Virus record (IMG/VR): IMGVR_UViG_3300030046_000015
Span: 1 to 52,538 of that record
Source: a virus
Length of the DNA stretch: 52,538 bases
Reading direction: 5' to 3' (one strand)
This document shows, piece after piece, positions 14,741 through 22,410 of the stretch. The notes beneath the pieces were generated by a model that searched no databases, was not told the origin of the DNA, and worked only from the letters and a program-made list of their open reading frames with translations. The translations under genes and the position numbers were made by a program. The stretch's first letter is position 1. Each line of letters begins with the position of its first letter.

Positions 14741-14845
14741 ATGAAACTGATCTTACTGATCCCGCGCATCTTCCTCATCATTTGTTTGATTCCTTTTGCG
14801 TTGGTTTTTGGCCCTGCACTATTTACGAAGCGGAGATTGTTTTGA
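14741..14845 (+). CDS. 34-aa single-span membrane micro-protein
   Basis: ATG directly follows an AAGGAGTACT ribosome site. The peptide reads MKLILLIPRIFLIICLIP then FALVFGPALF and TKRRLF, so one long hydrophobic segment and a basic tail. Its TGA overlaps the TTG start of the dCTP deaminase gene (TTGA). It may exist partly to couple translation into dcd. Confidence 0.55.
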   Translation: MKLILLIPRIFLIICLIPFALVFGPALFTKRRLF

Positions 14846-15273
14846 TTCTATCGCGGCAAGATCTTATGAAGTACGTAGAGCGGGGTGCGCTACGGTTCGA
14901 GCCAGCATTGGCTGACGATCAGTTTCAGCAAAACGGCATTGACATGATTGTGAGTCAGGTGGAGAGCGACTTGTTGGCCGCAGGTGGATTCACGTTAGGT
15001 CGTACGCGCGAGATTATAACCATGCCTGACGACCTTATGGCGTTCGTGCAAATACGGTCCACTTGGGCGCGTATGGGCTTCATCATGCCACCGACTGTGA
15101 TAGACGCTGGCTTCCAGGGCAGTATCACCCTGGAGATAGCCAAGTTCGGCGCGCCGGGTTACGTGCCTGTTGGACAGCGATTCGCCCACGTCATCTTCGC
15201 GAAGCTTACCAGCGCCACCGAGCCTTATCGCGGCAAGTACCAGGGCCAAGTGGCCATTACGGGGGCGCTGTAG
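14842..15273 (+). CDS. dcd: dCTP deaminase (Dcd/dUTPase superfamily)
   Basis: The start is read as TTG at 14842 because it gives the typical N-terminus MILSRQDLMKYVERG, has GGAG six bases upstream and overlaps the previous stop. The 143-aa protein has the family core IRSTWARMGF (the usual GRSSLAR region), then VIDAGFQGSITLEI with the position of the catalytic Glu in LEI, and YRGKYQGQ at the end. It is shorter than the usual 170-190 aa. Dcd converts dCTP to dUTP, feeding the dUMP pool. This fits a phage with a dUMP-hydroxymethylase-like enzyme. Confidence 0.8.
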   Translation: MILSRQDLMKYVERGALRFEPALADDQFQQNGIDMIVSQVESDLLAAGGFTLGRTREIITMPDDLMAFVQIRSTWARMGFIMPPTVIDAGFQGSITLEIAKFGAPGYVPVGQRFAHVIFAKLTSATEPYRGKYQGQVAITGAL

Positions 15274-17253
15274 ATGCCACGTGCGCCGCAGGTGATTCTC
15301 GCAGATTTTGAAACGAAGGGTATTCAGTCGCGGCCAAAGTACCCACCGAAGCCGGGTTCGCTCGCTCTTAAGTGGCCCGATCAGTCAGATTACAAACTCA
15401 TGGCATGGGGTCATGGGGATGGAACGCGTGCGTTCGACAACAATTGCACAGAGAAGGAAGCGCGCGGCGAGCTCAAGAAGGCACAGGAAAGCAAGTATCC
15501 AGTGCTTTGGCAGAACGAGAAATTCGATCTGGACGTCGCCGAAATACATTGGGAACTACCAATCCCGGATTGGCGGAAGCGTCACGATACTATGTATCTT
15601 CTCTTCCTCGAGAACCCTCATGCTCCGTCTCTAGCGTTGAAGGAATCGGCCCAGCGCATACTAGGGATTGCGCCTGAGGAGCAGGACAAGCTGAAGGAGT
15701 GGATCCTAGCCAACATCGAGGCGGCGCGTAAGAAGCCCAGCACATGGGGTGCGTATATCTGCGAAGCGCCTTATCGAATTGTCAAGCCCTACCACAAAGG
15801 CGATCTCACGCGCATGGGTCGGTTGTTCAATAAGATCTACCCGTATATCGTCGAGTCCGGAATGCTGGAAGCGTATCAACGTGAATTGAAGCTCATGCCA
15901 ATACTGCTGGAGAACGAGCGGGTGGGGATGCGCGTGGACATGAATGGCCTAGAGCGTGACTTGCCGGCGATGATAGCTGGCGTAGAGAAGACCGATGTCT
16001 GGCTGCGCAAGAAGCTGGGTATTGAGAACATCGACAGTGATCGGCAGCTTGGCGAGGCGCTTTACAATAAAGGAATCGTAAGCGACTTTAAGAAGACAGC
16101 CAAGGGCCATCTGTCGGTGAGTAAGAAGACACTTACGTTGAATAAGTTCAAAGACCCGAAGGTGTATCAAGCCCTGCAGTATCGCGGTCAGATGAGTACG
16201 TCCATCTCGATGTTTATCAAGCCTTGGTTGGAACTTGGTACAGCCGGCAAGGGTACCATTCACCCTAACTGGTCGCAGGTGCGCAGTCCGAAGGGTAACA
16301 ACGATACAGGAGGAGCGCGCAGCGGTCGCATCATTTGCTCAAAGCCTAACTTCTTAAATATTCCGAAGAAATGGAAGCGCGCAGCTTCTGCCGGTTACGT
16401 CCATCCAGCATTCTTGAAGGTTCCAGAATTGCCGTACGTACGTAGTTACTGCTTACCGGATAAGGGTCAGCGGTGGGGCAAAAGGGATTTCGATCAACAA
16501 GAATTGAGATTGTTCGGCCACTTTGAAGAAGGACCCGTTATGGCAGGTTTCTTATCTGCCCAAATAGATTTGCCATGCTCTAAGTGCGGCGCACCTGTAG
16601 GTAAACAATGCGTTGGTGGCAAATTTCACGCAGAACGCAAATACGACATCCATGAACTGGTGCGTGCAGAAGTAGAACGGCGTTTGATTGAAGCGTGTTT
16701 ACGCGAAGGATTCGACCGTGACACTGCCAAGAGTTGCGTGTTCGGTCGTCTGTATGGCCAGGGTATAACCGGCCTGATGCAGCTTCTACAGCTACTAGAT
16801 GAAGAGAAGCCTATTGCGCAGATCATCCAGGCTTCTATCAACGCGGCTGTGCCATCGATCAAGGAACTGGACAATCGTTTGAAGGCGCTCTCGGATGAAG
16901 GCTTGCCGATTCGCACGTTTGGGTCACGTCTGTACTATTGTGAAGAGCCGAAGTACAGTCCTCTGTATGGCAGAGACATGACATTTTCATATAAACTTCT
17001 CAACTACCTCATGCAAGGTAGCGGAGCTGATGTAACGAAAGAAACATTGATACGTTATAACGAAGCCAAGAAGAATAGCAGATTCGTCGTCACTGTGTAT
17101 GACGAAGTTAATTTCAGTGCACCTGCTAAAGCAATGAAAGAAGAACAGAAAATAATGCAAGATTGTATGCGTAGTATCGCCACCGACGTTCCCATGTTGT
17201 CGGAAGGCGAATCTGGTGTTAATTGGGGGACTTTGACAAAATGGCAGGATTAA
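15274..17253 (+). CDS. family A DNA polymerase with 3'-5' exonuclease domain
   Basis: The 659-aa protein starts at the ATG directly after dcd. The exonuclease domain shows LADFETKG (residues 9-16), NEKFDLDV (81-88) and HDTMYL (104-109). Polymerase motif A is RDFDQQELRLFGHFE (404-418), motif B DRDTAKSCVFGRLYGQG (481-497), and motif C VVTVYDEVNF (605-614), with Tyr in place of the usual His. Between motifs A and B an extra segment LPCSKCGAPVGKQCVGGKFH (C435, C438, C446, H452) looks like a zinc knuckle. It is the replicative polymerase of the phage. Confidence 0.9.
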   Translation: MPRAPQVILADFETKGIQSRPKYPPKPGSLALKWPDQSDYKLMAWGHGDGTRAFDNNCTEKEARGELKKAQESKYPVLWQNEKFDLDVAEIHWELPIPDWRKRHDTMYLLFLENPHAPSLALKESAQRILGIAPEEQDKLKEWILANIEAARKKPSTWGAYICEAPYRIVKPYHKGDLTRMGRLFNKIYPYIVESGMLEAYQRELKLMPILLENERVGMRVDMNGLERDLPAMIAGVEKTDVWLRKKLGIENIDSDRQLGEALYNKGIVSDFKKTAKGHLSVSKKTLTLNKFKDPKVYQALQYRGQMSTSISMFIKPWLELGTAGKGTIHPNWSQVRSPKGNNDTGGARSGRIICSKPNFLNIPKKWKRAASAGYVHPAFLKVPELPYVRSYCLPDKGQRWGKRDFDQQELRLFGHFEEGPVMAGFLSAQIDLPCSKCGAPVGKQCVGGKFHAERKYDIHELVRAEVERRLIEACLREGFDRDTAKSCVFGRLYGQGITGLMQLLQLLDEEKPIAQIIQASINAAVPSIKELDNRLKALSDEGLPIRTFGSRLYYCEEPKYSPLYGRDMTFSYKLLNYLMQGSGADVTKETLIRYNEAKKNSRFVVTVYDEVNFSAPAKAMKEEQKIMQDCMRSIATDVPMLSEGESGVNWGTLTKWQD

Positions 17254-17401
17254 AACATTAGCAGTAGTAAAGAGGCAGCCTGGACCACTGTGCTGACCGG
17301 GTTACTGCATGAAGTAGATTCACTGCTTGATCCTGAGCATGTCTATCACTTGCCAAGTACGCAAGACGACGGCGAACCAACCACTGAGTAAGAAAGGCAC
17401 A
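17254..17401. other. 148-base gap with a weak hairpin
   Basis: No gene longer than a few codons is convincing here. GCAGTA at 17261-17266 can pair with TACTGC at 17303-17308, enclosing GGCAGC/GCTG-type pairing at 17274-17298. There is no T tract. AAGAAAGG before 17402 is the ribosome site for the next gene. Confidence 0.4.
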
Positions 17402-18193
17402 ATGGCACCTAAGAAAGTACCCGCACCCGAGGTCAAGAAGACAACAACTACATTCACAGTGCCGCAGAAGTTAGCGACCCTTTCCTCGTGGTCATATTCG
17501 GTGTACACTTCGTGGCTGCGCTGCCCAGCAGCGGTGTGCTACGACAAGATTAAACGTATAAAGATATTCGAGCCGGAGAACCCAGCATTCGTCAAGGGCA
17601 ACGCTGTCCACAAATTTGCCGAGGATTACATCGCCGGAAGACTTCCGGCCAAGGAGCCAATCCATCCAGGCTTAAAGCAAGTGCAAGATCGTGTGACTAC
17701 GTATCGCAAGGTCAAAGCCATGGTGGAGCAAGACTGGGCGTTCACGAAAGAATGGGTTCCCACCAAGTGGAATGATTGGACTCATTGCTGGTTGCGTATC
17801 AAGGTTGACGTCTGCGCGGTTACGGAAGCCACCAAGAAGGCGCCACCGCTGGTACATATAACGGATTGGAAGAGCGGTAAGGTGTATGAGGAGCATAAGC
17901 AACAGCGTAGCCTGTACGCGCTGGGAGGACTGCAGCTAGTCGAGCTCGGCTTACTAGCCGGTGGAAACAAGGATACCAAGGTAGTAGCCGAGCATCTATA
18001 CACCGACACCACCCAGTCGGCGACGGAGGAGTATTCACTCAAGGATCTGAAGCCGCTGAAGAGTGAGTGGTTGACGCGTACCAAGCAAATGATGGCCGAT
18101 ACAAAGTACGAGCCGAAGCCGGGTTACCATTGTCGGTGGTGCAGGTTTAGGGCTTCTAACGGTGGGCCTTGCGAGGCGGAGCAGAAGTCCTAG
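17402..18193 (+). CDS. PD-(D/E)XK nuclease, Cas4/RecB-like
   Basis: ATG at 17402 is chosen because AAGAAAGG precedes it; the frame is open to 17327. The 263-aa protein has the RecB-type core: LRCPAAVCY, GNAVHKFAEDYIAG (His motif), LRIKVDV (Asp), ITDWKSGKV (the D-x-K motif) and QRSLYALGG (the QxxxY motif). The C-terminus YHCRWCRF...GGPCEAE together with an N-terminal Cys could form a Cas4-like Fe-S cluster. A role in DNA end processing next to the polymerase is likely. Confidence 0.85.
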   Translation: MAPKKVPAPEVKKTTTTFTVPQKLATLSSWSYSVYTSWLRCPAAVCYDKIKRIKIFEPENPAFVKGNAVHKFAEDYIAGRLPAKEPIHPGLKQVQDRVTTYRKVKAMVEQDWAFTKEWVPTKWNDWTHCWLRIKVDVCAVTEATKKAPPLVHITDWKSGKVYEEHKQQRSLYALGGLQLVELGLLAGGNKDTKVVAEHLYTDTTQSATEEYSLKDLKPLKSEWLTRTKQMMADTKYEPKPGYHCRWCRFRASNGGPCEAEQKS

Positions 18194-18369
18194 TGGGTAG
18201 AACTGCGAAGTATCGCTCGTCGGACGCACTCCTAGTTGATCTGTTCTTCTTGACCAAGGCTGTACCGCCGAAGGTAGAGCAACTAGGAGAATGGATAGCG
18301 GATCTACAGAGCATGTACGCGCAGTATCAGAAGGCGCTACGAAGGGAGAAGCGGCGTGCTAAAAGTTAG
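18193..18369 (+). CDS. hypothetical protein, 58 aa
   Basis: GTG at 18193 shares a base with the upstream TAG (TAGTG). The product is helical with a basic end (YQKALRREKRRAKS) and an LLVDLFFLTKAVPPKVEQLG stretch (20 residues). No family is recognised. It overlaps the next GTG by 14 bases. Confidence 0.5.
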   Translation: MGRTAKYRSSDALLVDLFFLTKAVPPKVEQLGEWIADLQSMYAQYQKALRREKRRAKS

Positions 18370-18610
18370 TGCTGGGTACGAAACGATAGAAGAAGAGTTC
18401 GAAGCGAGTTTGCGCCGAGTATTCGTTGACGGCAAAGCTGATTTTATACGTCTGGACGATCGTAGACGTGAATTTCTAGTGCGAAGTGCAGGCTATGGAG
18501 AAGAGCAAGGTTGGTTGCGCTTAGAGTTAATTGAAGTAGACGAACAATCTAGTTACCTTGAGGGACGTCTAACATCTGCTGGGAAGGTTCACTTTGGCCT
18601 CGCGGTATAG
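18356..18610 (+). CDS. hypothetical protein, 84 aa
   Basis: It uses a GTG start inside the previous gene, with AAGGGAGAAGCGGC upstream. The protein alternates charged helix and strands (FIRLDDRRREFLVRSAGYG, WLRLELIEVDEQSSYLEGR) and looks like a small beta domain. No family is recognised. Confidence 0.5.
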   Translation: MLKVSAGYETIEEEFEASLRRVFVDGKADFIRLDDRRREFLVRSAGYGEEQGWLRLELIEVDEQSSYLEGRLTSAGKVHFGLAV

Positions 18611-18977
18611 GCGTGAATCCCCCACGGAGGCGTGGTGCGTGGCATGGGCACGATTCCGTGGTGTCGTAGTGGCCAAGATGACCGGCTGTAATGGCATTCC
18701 GGATCGTATCTTCTTCTTACCCAGTGGAGCGCCAATCATCGGCGAGTTCAAAGCCAAAGGTAAGAAGGGTAAGGGGCTCCAGGCTGAGACTCAACCGTAC
18801 TACCTGACTAAGCTGATTGAATACGGCTACGAGGCGTACTGCTGGGACACCAAGGAAGCGTTTCTAGAGGTCATGAAAGGTAGGCTGGAATGTCCGCAAA
18901 CCGCACCATCCAGGACGAAGAAGTCGAAGAAATCATCGATCGCGTCGAGCAAACGCAAGACGGCTTTATCATCGTAG
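18594..18977 (+). CDS. VRR-NUC domain nuclease
   Basis: A TTG start at 18594 is proposed, with GGAAGG about six bases upstream, because it gives the usual N-terminal helix (EAWCVAWARFRGVVVAKM). The core follows: MTGCNGIPDRIFFLPSG, then IIGEFKAKGKKGKG, matching the VRR-NUC catalytic pattern (G.PD then E.K). After about residue 95 the sequence becomes low-complexity and Ser/Lys-rich (SRTKKSKKSSIASSKRK). VRR-NUC proteins are PD-(D/E)XK-type endonucleases used in DNA repair and phage recombination. The tail overlaps a second frame at 18890. Confidence 0.8.
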   Translation: MASRYRRESPTEAWCVAWARFRGVVVAKMTGCNGIPDRIFFLPSGAPIIGEFKAKGKKGKGLQAETQPYYLTKLIEYGYEAYCWDTKEAFLEVMKGRLECPQTAPSRTKKSKKSSIASSKRKTALSS

Positions 18978-19036
18978 AACTGTTGCATGAACTTTTGAAA
19001 CTGAGACGGAAGGTTAGAAATGACTCCAGTAATTGA
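18890..19036 (+). CDS. possible 48-aa acidic protein overlapping the VRR-NUC tail
   Basis: In another frame, ATG at 18890 (AAAGG nine bases upstream) encodes MSANRTIQDEEVEEIIDRVE then QTQDGFIIVELLHELLKLRR. This has a better protein-like composition (amphipathic helices) than the Ser/Lys tail of the nuclease over the same bases. It ends in TGA at 19034-19036, overlapping the next gene by 17 bases. It could be a genuine out-of-frame gene. Confidence 0.4.
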   Translation: MSANRTIQDEEVEEIIDRVEQTQDGFIIVELLHELLKLRRKVRNDSSN

Positions 19037-19262
19037 AGGCGTAAAGATTGGCGACGAGGTGAAGGCGCACGGTATCAAGTGGCGTGTGGCAGCGTTGAAC
19101 GAGAAGAATGGTCACGTGTACCTGGAGCGAGGCGCTGTGGGTTATGAGAAGGGCGCGCAGTGGGTGCAGACGGTAACGGCTGAGACGGCGAAGGATTACG
19201 CAATTGTTAAAGAAAACAGCGTAAGCATAACCAGTAGGAAGGGACTTGACCTTGCCGACTGA
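19020..19262 (+). CDS. hypothetical protein, 80 aa
   Basis: ATG at 19020 follows GGAAGGTTAGAA. The product begins with a beta-like part (IGDEVKAHGIKWRVAALNEK) resembling small SH3-like folds. No function is known. It overlaps the helicase start by 17 bases. Confidence 0.55.
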   Translation: MTPVIEGVKIGDEVKAHGIKWRVAALNEKNGHVYLERGAVGYEKGAQWVQTVTAETAKDYAIVKENSVSITSRKGLDLAD

Positions 19263-20742
19263 CCTCGTACCAAAATCACTGGCTCTGAAGATGGAGCAGT
19301 GGCGGAAAGCGGCTAAACCGTGGACGCCATGGCCGTATCAGGAACGCACACTGAAGTTCATGCTAGAGAATCCTCGGTCTGGCTTGCTGCTCGATCCTGG
19401 AATGGGCAAGACAAGCGTTTCATTGGCTATGTTCAAGATATTACTGAAGAAGAAGTTAGCCAAGCGCATGTTGGTCATCGCACCGTTACGGGCGTGCTAC
19501 TATACTTGGCCAGCGGAGGTGTGTGATTGGACAGACTTCAAAGACATGCGTATCGCTCTGTTGCATGGTGCCGACAAGGAGAAGAATCTACGCAATTTGC
19601 AACCAGAGCATCAGATCTGCATTATTAATCCTGAGGGCATTCCATGGTTATTCGAGACCATGAAGCGCGCTAAATTGCTGGAAGCTGATGTGCTGGATAT
19701 TGATGAATCGTCTCTATGGAAGAGTAGTGCAACGGTGCGTTTCCGCGCTTTGCGGAAGCACCTGCGTACGTTTAAGCGGCGACATATACTCACAGGTAGC
19801 CCTCGTCCTCGTAACTATCTGGACTTGCATGGGCAGGTGTATCTACTGGATCAGGGTGCAGCGCTGGGAGAGTACATATCCAGCTATCGCAATACGTACT
19901 TCTTCCCTACCGGCTACCAGATGCGCGAGTGGCAGATACTGCCAGGTGCTGAGAAGAAGATCGACGCGCTGGTAGCGCCCATGATGATGCGTCTGGACGC
20001 CAAGGACTATCTGAAGCTGCCTAAGGAGATGGAGCGCACCCACCGGGTTGATCTACCCACGGCGGCGCGCGTTGAATATGACAAGATTGAGAACTCGCTA
20101 CTCAGTACACTCTTCACGCAGCCGTTGGTGAATTCAGCCAGCGCGCGGTCGAAGTGCTGCCAGATTGCCAACGGATCGGTATACCTGGACTACGACCCGG
20201 AAGAGAATTGGGGTAACAAGCAACGACCAGTTAAGGTAGTGCACACGGCCAAGGTGGAAGCGGTAGTGGACCTTGTACGTGAGCTACAGGGTGAGCCGTT
20301 ACTACTTGGTATCGGTTTCCAGCATGACGTAACGGCGCTGCGGTTGGCGCTGGGTAAGGACGTTCCATGCATCAACGGGCAAACCACACGGTCGCAAGCG
20401 GCGGACTACATCGAGCGGTGGAATAAGGGCCAATTGCCGTTGCTGCTAGGTCACCCGGCCAGCATGGCGCATAGTTTGAATATGCAGAAGTTCAGCTCTA
20501 GACACGTCGGTTACTTCGACATACCAGACAACTACGATCTTTATCACCAATTCTTCCTGCGTGTATTGCGCCAAGGCAACAAATCGGCGTGGGTCATGAA
20601 GCACCACTTCGTCGTCAACAATACGGTGGACATACCAAAGATTCGAAATTTAAGGTCTAAGGAAACTGGGCAGAAGGCGTTTCTAGCGTCCATGAAGGAG
20701 TACTCGGAAGAAAGAGCTGGTGGTAAGAAAGGGAAGAAGTGA
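19246..20742 (+). CDS. SF2 (SNF2-like) DNA helicase
   Basis: The 498-aa protein has the Q-type WPYQERTLKFML segment, Walker A as LDPGMGKTS (about 49-57), motif Ia MLVIAPLRACY, motif II DIDESS (in place of DEAH/DEAD), and motif III LTGSP. The C-terminal half has ALRLALGKDVPCINGQTT, a HPASMAHSLNMQ segment and LRQGNKSAW, as in phage SNF2-type helicases. It is likely to act in replication or recombination. The start codon is TTG at 19246 (or 19252), preceded by AGGAAGGG. The tail is Lys-rich. Confidence 0.85.
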   Translation: MTLPTDLVPKSLALKMEQWRKAAKPWTPWPYQERTLKFMLENPRSGLLLDPGMGKTSVSLAMFKILLKKKLAKRMLVIAPLRACYYTWPAEVCDWTDFKDMRIALLHGADKEKNLRNLQPEHQICIINPEGIPWLFETMKRAKLLEADVLDIDESSLWKSSATVRFRALRKHLRTFKRRHILTGSPRPRNYLDLHGQVYLLDQGAALGEYISSYRNTYFFPTGYQMREWQILPGAEKKIDALVAPMMMRLDAKDYLKLPKEMERTHRVDLPTAARVEYDKIENSLLSTLFTQPLVNSASARSKCCQIANGSVYLDYDPEENWGNKQRPVKVVHTAKVEAVVDLVRELQGEPLLLGIGFQHDVTALRLALGKDVPCINGQTTRSQAADYIERWNKGQLPLLLGHPASMAHSLNMQKFSSRHVGYFDIPDNYDLYHQFFLRVLRQGNKSAWVMKHHFVVNNTVDIPKIRNLRSKETGQKAFLASMKEYSEERAGGKKGKK

Positions 20743-21194
20743 GCAGTAAAACTGAAGCACAATACTTACGCGAAGCTACGAAAGTAGGCAAGTGTCGTCT
20801 TCATCCTTCGCGAAATGTAGCCAGACGCGTTTACATTCTACGTCATGGCTACGTACCCAGTCACATATACGTTTGCCATAAATGTGATCAACCGCAATGT
20901 ATCGTGGATACGCATCATTTTCTTGGTACGCAGCTTGACAATGTTCGTGACATGATTCGCAAGGGTAGAAAACGACAGGTAGAGTGGACGTCTGAAATGC
21001 GTGCTAAGAAAGCTGAATCATCTAGAAGTATGTGGGCCGATCCGAAGTTTCACAAAGCACAGAAGAAGCGTATAAAGGATGCTTACGCGAAGAAAGTGTG
21101 GACTAAAGAAGAGCTCGCAGCGAAGTCTGCCGCTGTGAAGCTTGGCCACATCACCAGAGCGATAAATAAAGCAGCAAGAGCGAAGGCGCTATAA
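20739..21194 (+). CDS. HNH homing-type endonuclease
   Basis: GTG at 20739 overlaps the helicase stop (GTGA). The 151-aa protein has the HNH_3-type core YVCHKCDQPQCIVDTHHFLG, then TQLDNVRDMIRKGR. It ends with basic repeats (WADPKFHKAQKKRIKDAY, KKVWTKEELAAKSA) typical of DNA-binding NUMOD-like tails. Free-standing HNH enzymes of this kind are mobile genes in phage genomes. It sits between the helicase and a TATAAT box. Slightly lower GC than its neighbours suggests recent transfer, judged only by eye. Confidence 0.85.
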   Translation: MSSKTEAQYLREATKVGKCRLHPSRNVARRVYILRHGYVPSHIYVCHKCDQPQCIVDTHHFLGTQLDNVRDMIRKGRKRQVEWTSEMRAKKAESSRSMWADPKFHKAQKKRIKDAYAKKVWTKEELAAKSAAVKLGHITRAINKAARAKAL

Positions 21195-21195
21195 T
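21190..21195 (+). promoter_or_regulatory. TATAAT -10 box, putative promoter
   Basis: A perfect TATAAT (context GCGCTATAATTC) overlaps the stop codon region of the HNH gene and precedes a leader hairpin at 21200-21222. No obvious -35 element. Confidence 0.45.
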
Positions 21196-21199
21196 TCAA

Positions 21200-21222
21200 A
21201 GAGCGTCAGAAGGAGGCGCTCT
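21200..21222 (+). promoter_or_regulatory. leader hairpin with SD in the loop
   Basis: AGAGCG at 21200-21205 pairs with CGCTCT at 21217-21222. The 11-base loop contains AGGAGG, the ribosome site for the gene at 21227. The start codon lies five bases after the stem. Confidence 0.5.
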
Positions 21223-21226
21223 GAAA

Positions 21227-21517
21227 ATGAACTGCATCGCGAGAGTTCCCATGGGTGGGCGCAGCGTTAGTATGCGCTCGTGCTTACGCGCCGCATGCGT
21301 GGGCGGTTACTGTACGCAGCACAATCCAGAAAATGTGGCTAGGAAAGCTGAAGAGCGAAGCGCCAAGTGGGATGCCGCGCAGAAGGAGCGCGTAAAGAAG
21401 TTTAGCTGTCTACCGTGCGCTATTGCGCTACTGAAACGTGCGCAAGCCCAGCTTCGCGTTGACAGCAAGTTGAACAAGGACGTTGAGAAGTTCCTGCGGG
21501 AGGTCTCCAATGGTTGA
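21227..21517 (+). CDS. Cys/His-rich hypothetical protein, 96 aa
   Basis: The protein starts MNCIARVPMGGRSVSMRSCL and has CVGGYCTQHNPENVARK, a C-x4-C-x2-H arrangement seen in several unnamed phage proteins and possibly binding zinc. A second Cys pair (SCLPCAIALL) follows, then a helical C-terminus. It is controlled by the hairpin leader. It overlaps the next gene by eight bases. Confidence 0.55.
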   Translation: MNCIARVPMGGRSVSMRSCLRAACVGGYCTQHNPENVARKAEERSAKWDAAQKERVKKFSCLPCAIALLKRAQAQLRVDSKLNKDVEKFLREVSNG

Positions 21518-22004
21518 GCAGCTGGAACTCCCCGTAAACGCGGTAGAAGTAGTGCCGCAGCCTGGACTCTTGGCTACGTGGGCCGAGGTCCAGGCATTCA
21601 TCTTTGCCGGCAAGGCGACGTTCACCCTGGTGTCGCTGAAGACGGGCGTACGCTTCACGTACAAGGTCACCAAGCGCAAAGAGAATCCGGCCGACGACAC
21701 TGTGTACTTCGCAAACCTACTGCGTGGCCCCGACAACACGTCGGACTTTGCGTACATGGGTGTTCTTCGTAAAGACCCGGCGCGCTTCTTCTGGACGGCT
21801 ACCAGCGGCAAGGTCGGCCGGCAAGCGGCGGCGTACAAGGCGCTGGTCTGGTTCGTGGACGCCATGAAGTGTGGGCGCGAGGTGCTTGGCGATACGCTGG
21901 CGGTCTGGCATGAGGGAGCGTGCGGTCGGTGCGGTCGGAAGCTTACGGTTCCAGGCTCCATCGCGGCGGGTCTTGGCCCCGAGTGTGCAGGGAGGATGGT
22001 ATGA
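21510..22004 (+). CDS. DUF6011-like protein, 164 aa
   Basis: ATG at 21510 is preceded by GGGAGGTCTCCA. The N-terminal half holds a beta-rich region (GKATFTLVSLKTGVRFTYKV, then FAYMGVLRKDPARFFWTATS). The C-terminus has HEGACGRCGRKLTVPGSIAA then GLGPECAGR, the CxxC...GxGPxC pattern of the DUF6011 zinc domain. Function is unknown; proteins of this family are frequent in phages and plasmids. Confidence 0.7.
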   Translation: MVEQLELPVNAVEVVPQPGLLATWAEVQAFIFAGKATFTLVSLKTGVRFTYKVTKRKENPADDTVYFANLLRGPDNTSDFAYMGVLRKDPARFFWTATSGKVGRQAAAYKALVWFVDAMKCGREVLGDTLAVWHEGACGRCGRKLTVPGSIAAGLGPECAGRMV

Positions 22005-22192
22005 CCTTTGAGCAAGAGTACACCGAAGAAGAGGTCACGATGTTACTGCGCGGATTAGACCTGTTGGCAACTGAGATGCGTCAAGCGCAGTACGTTGCCG
22101 TGCGTGACGGCAACAAGCCGTTCGTCAAGCACAATGCGTATTTTCTTGGAGTTTTACGTAAACTCCGCGAGAAGCTGCGTTCAGAGGTATAA
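22001..22192 (+). CDS. hypothetical protein, 63 aa
   Basis: ATG at 22001 overlaps the previous stop (ATGA). The protein is helical (EEEVTMLLRGLDLLATEMRQ, then LGVLRKLREKLRSEV). No family is recognised. Its last codons contain a palindrome (22148-22166) and a TATAAT box. Confidence 0.55.
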   Translation: MTFEQEYTEEEVTMLLRGLDLLATEMRQAQYVAVRDGNKPFVKHNAYFLGVLRKLREKLRSEV

Positions 22193-22193
22193 T
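22148..22193 (+). promoter_or_regulatory. TATAAT box with upstream palindrome
   Basis: GGAGTTT at 22148-22154 and AAACTCC at 22160-22166 form a 7-bp inverted repeat, and TATAAT follows at 22188-22193. After it, GCGG (22201-22204) can pair with CCGC (22215-22218) around GAAGGGG. Both lie at the 3' end of the gene at 22001. The palindrome may be an operator or chance. Confidence 0.35.
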
Positions 22194-22224
22194 GTTTTCA
22201 GCGGACTGAAGGGGCCGCCAAGAC

Positions 22225-22410
22225 ATGACAAAGATAATGGCACGGCATCACAAGACACGCGTTGCGAACTGTAAAGGGCGCATGCGTGGTGAACGTTCTG
22301 AATACGGTGTGTGGGCTTATTGGTGTCCAGAAGCTCAGAAGTCGACGAAGACTAGTGGCTGGACCGCGCAGCCTTGCACGTGCGCAAAGAAGGCGGCCAG
22401 CGATGCCTAA
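22225..22410 (+). CDS. small Cys-containing protein, 61 aa
   Basis: The ATG follows GAAGGGG. The product is basic, with HHKTRVANCKGRMRGERS and later WCPEAQKS and CTCAKKA, so four Cys could bind a metal. No family is recognised. It overlaps the next gene by eight bases. Confidence 0.5.
   Translation: MTKIMARHHKTRVANCKGRMRGERSEYGVWAYWCPEAQKSTKTSGWTAQPCTCAKKAASDA

Noticed and set aside
17261-17308. Imperfect hairpin in the gap after the polymerase, considered as a tRNA or terminator
   Set aside because: No cloverleaf, no CCA or T-loop-like sequence and no T tract.
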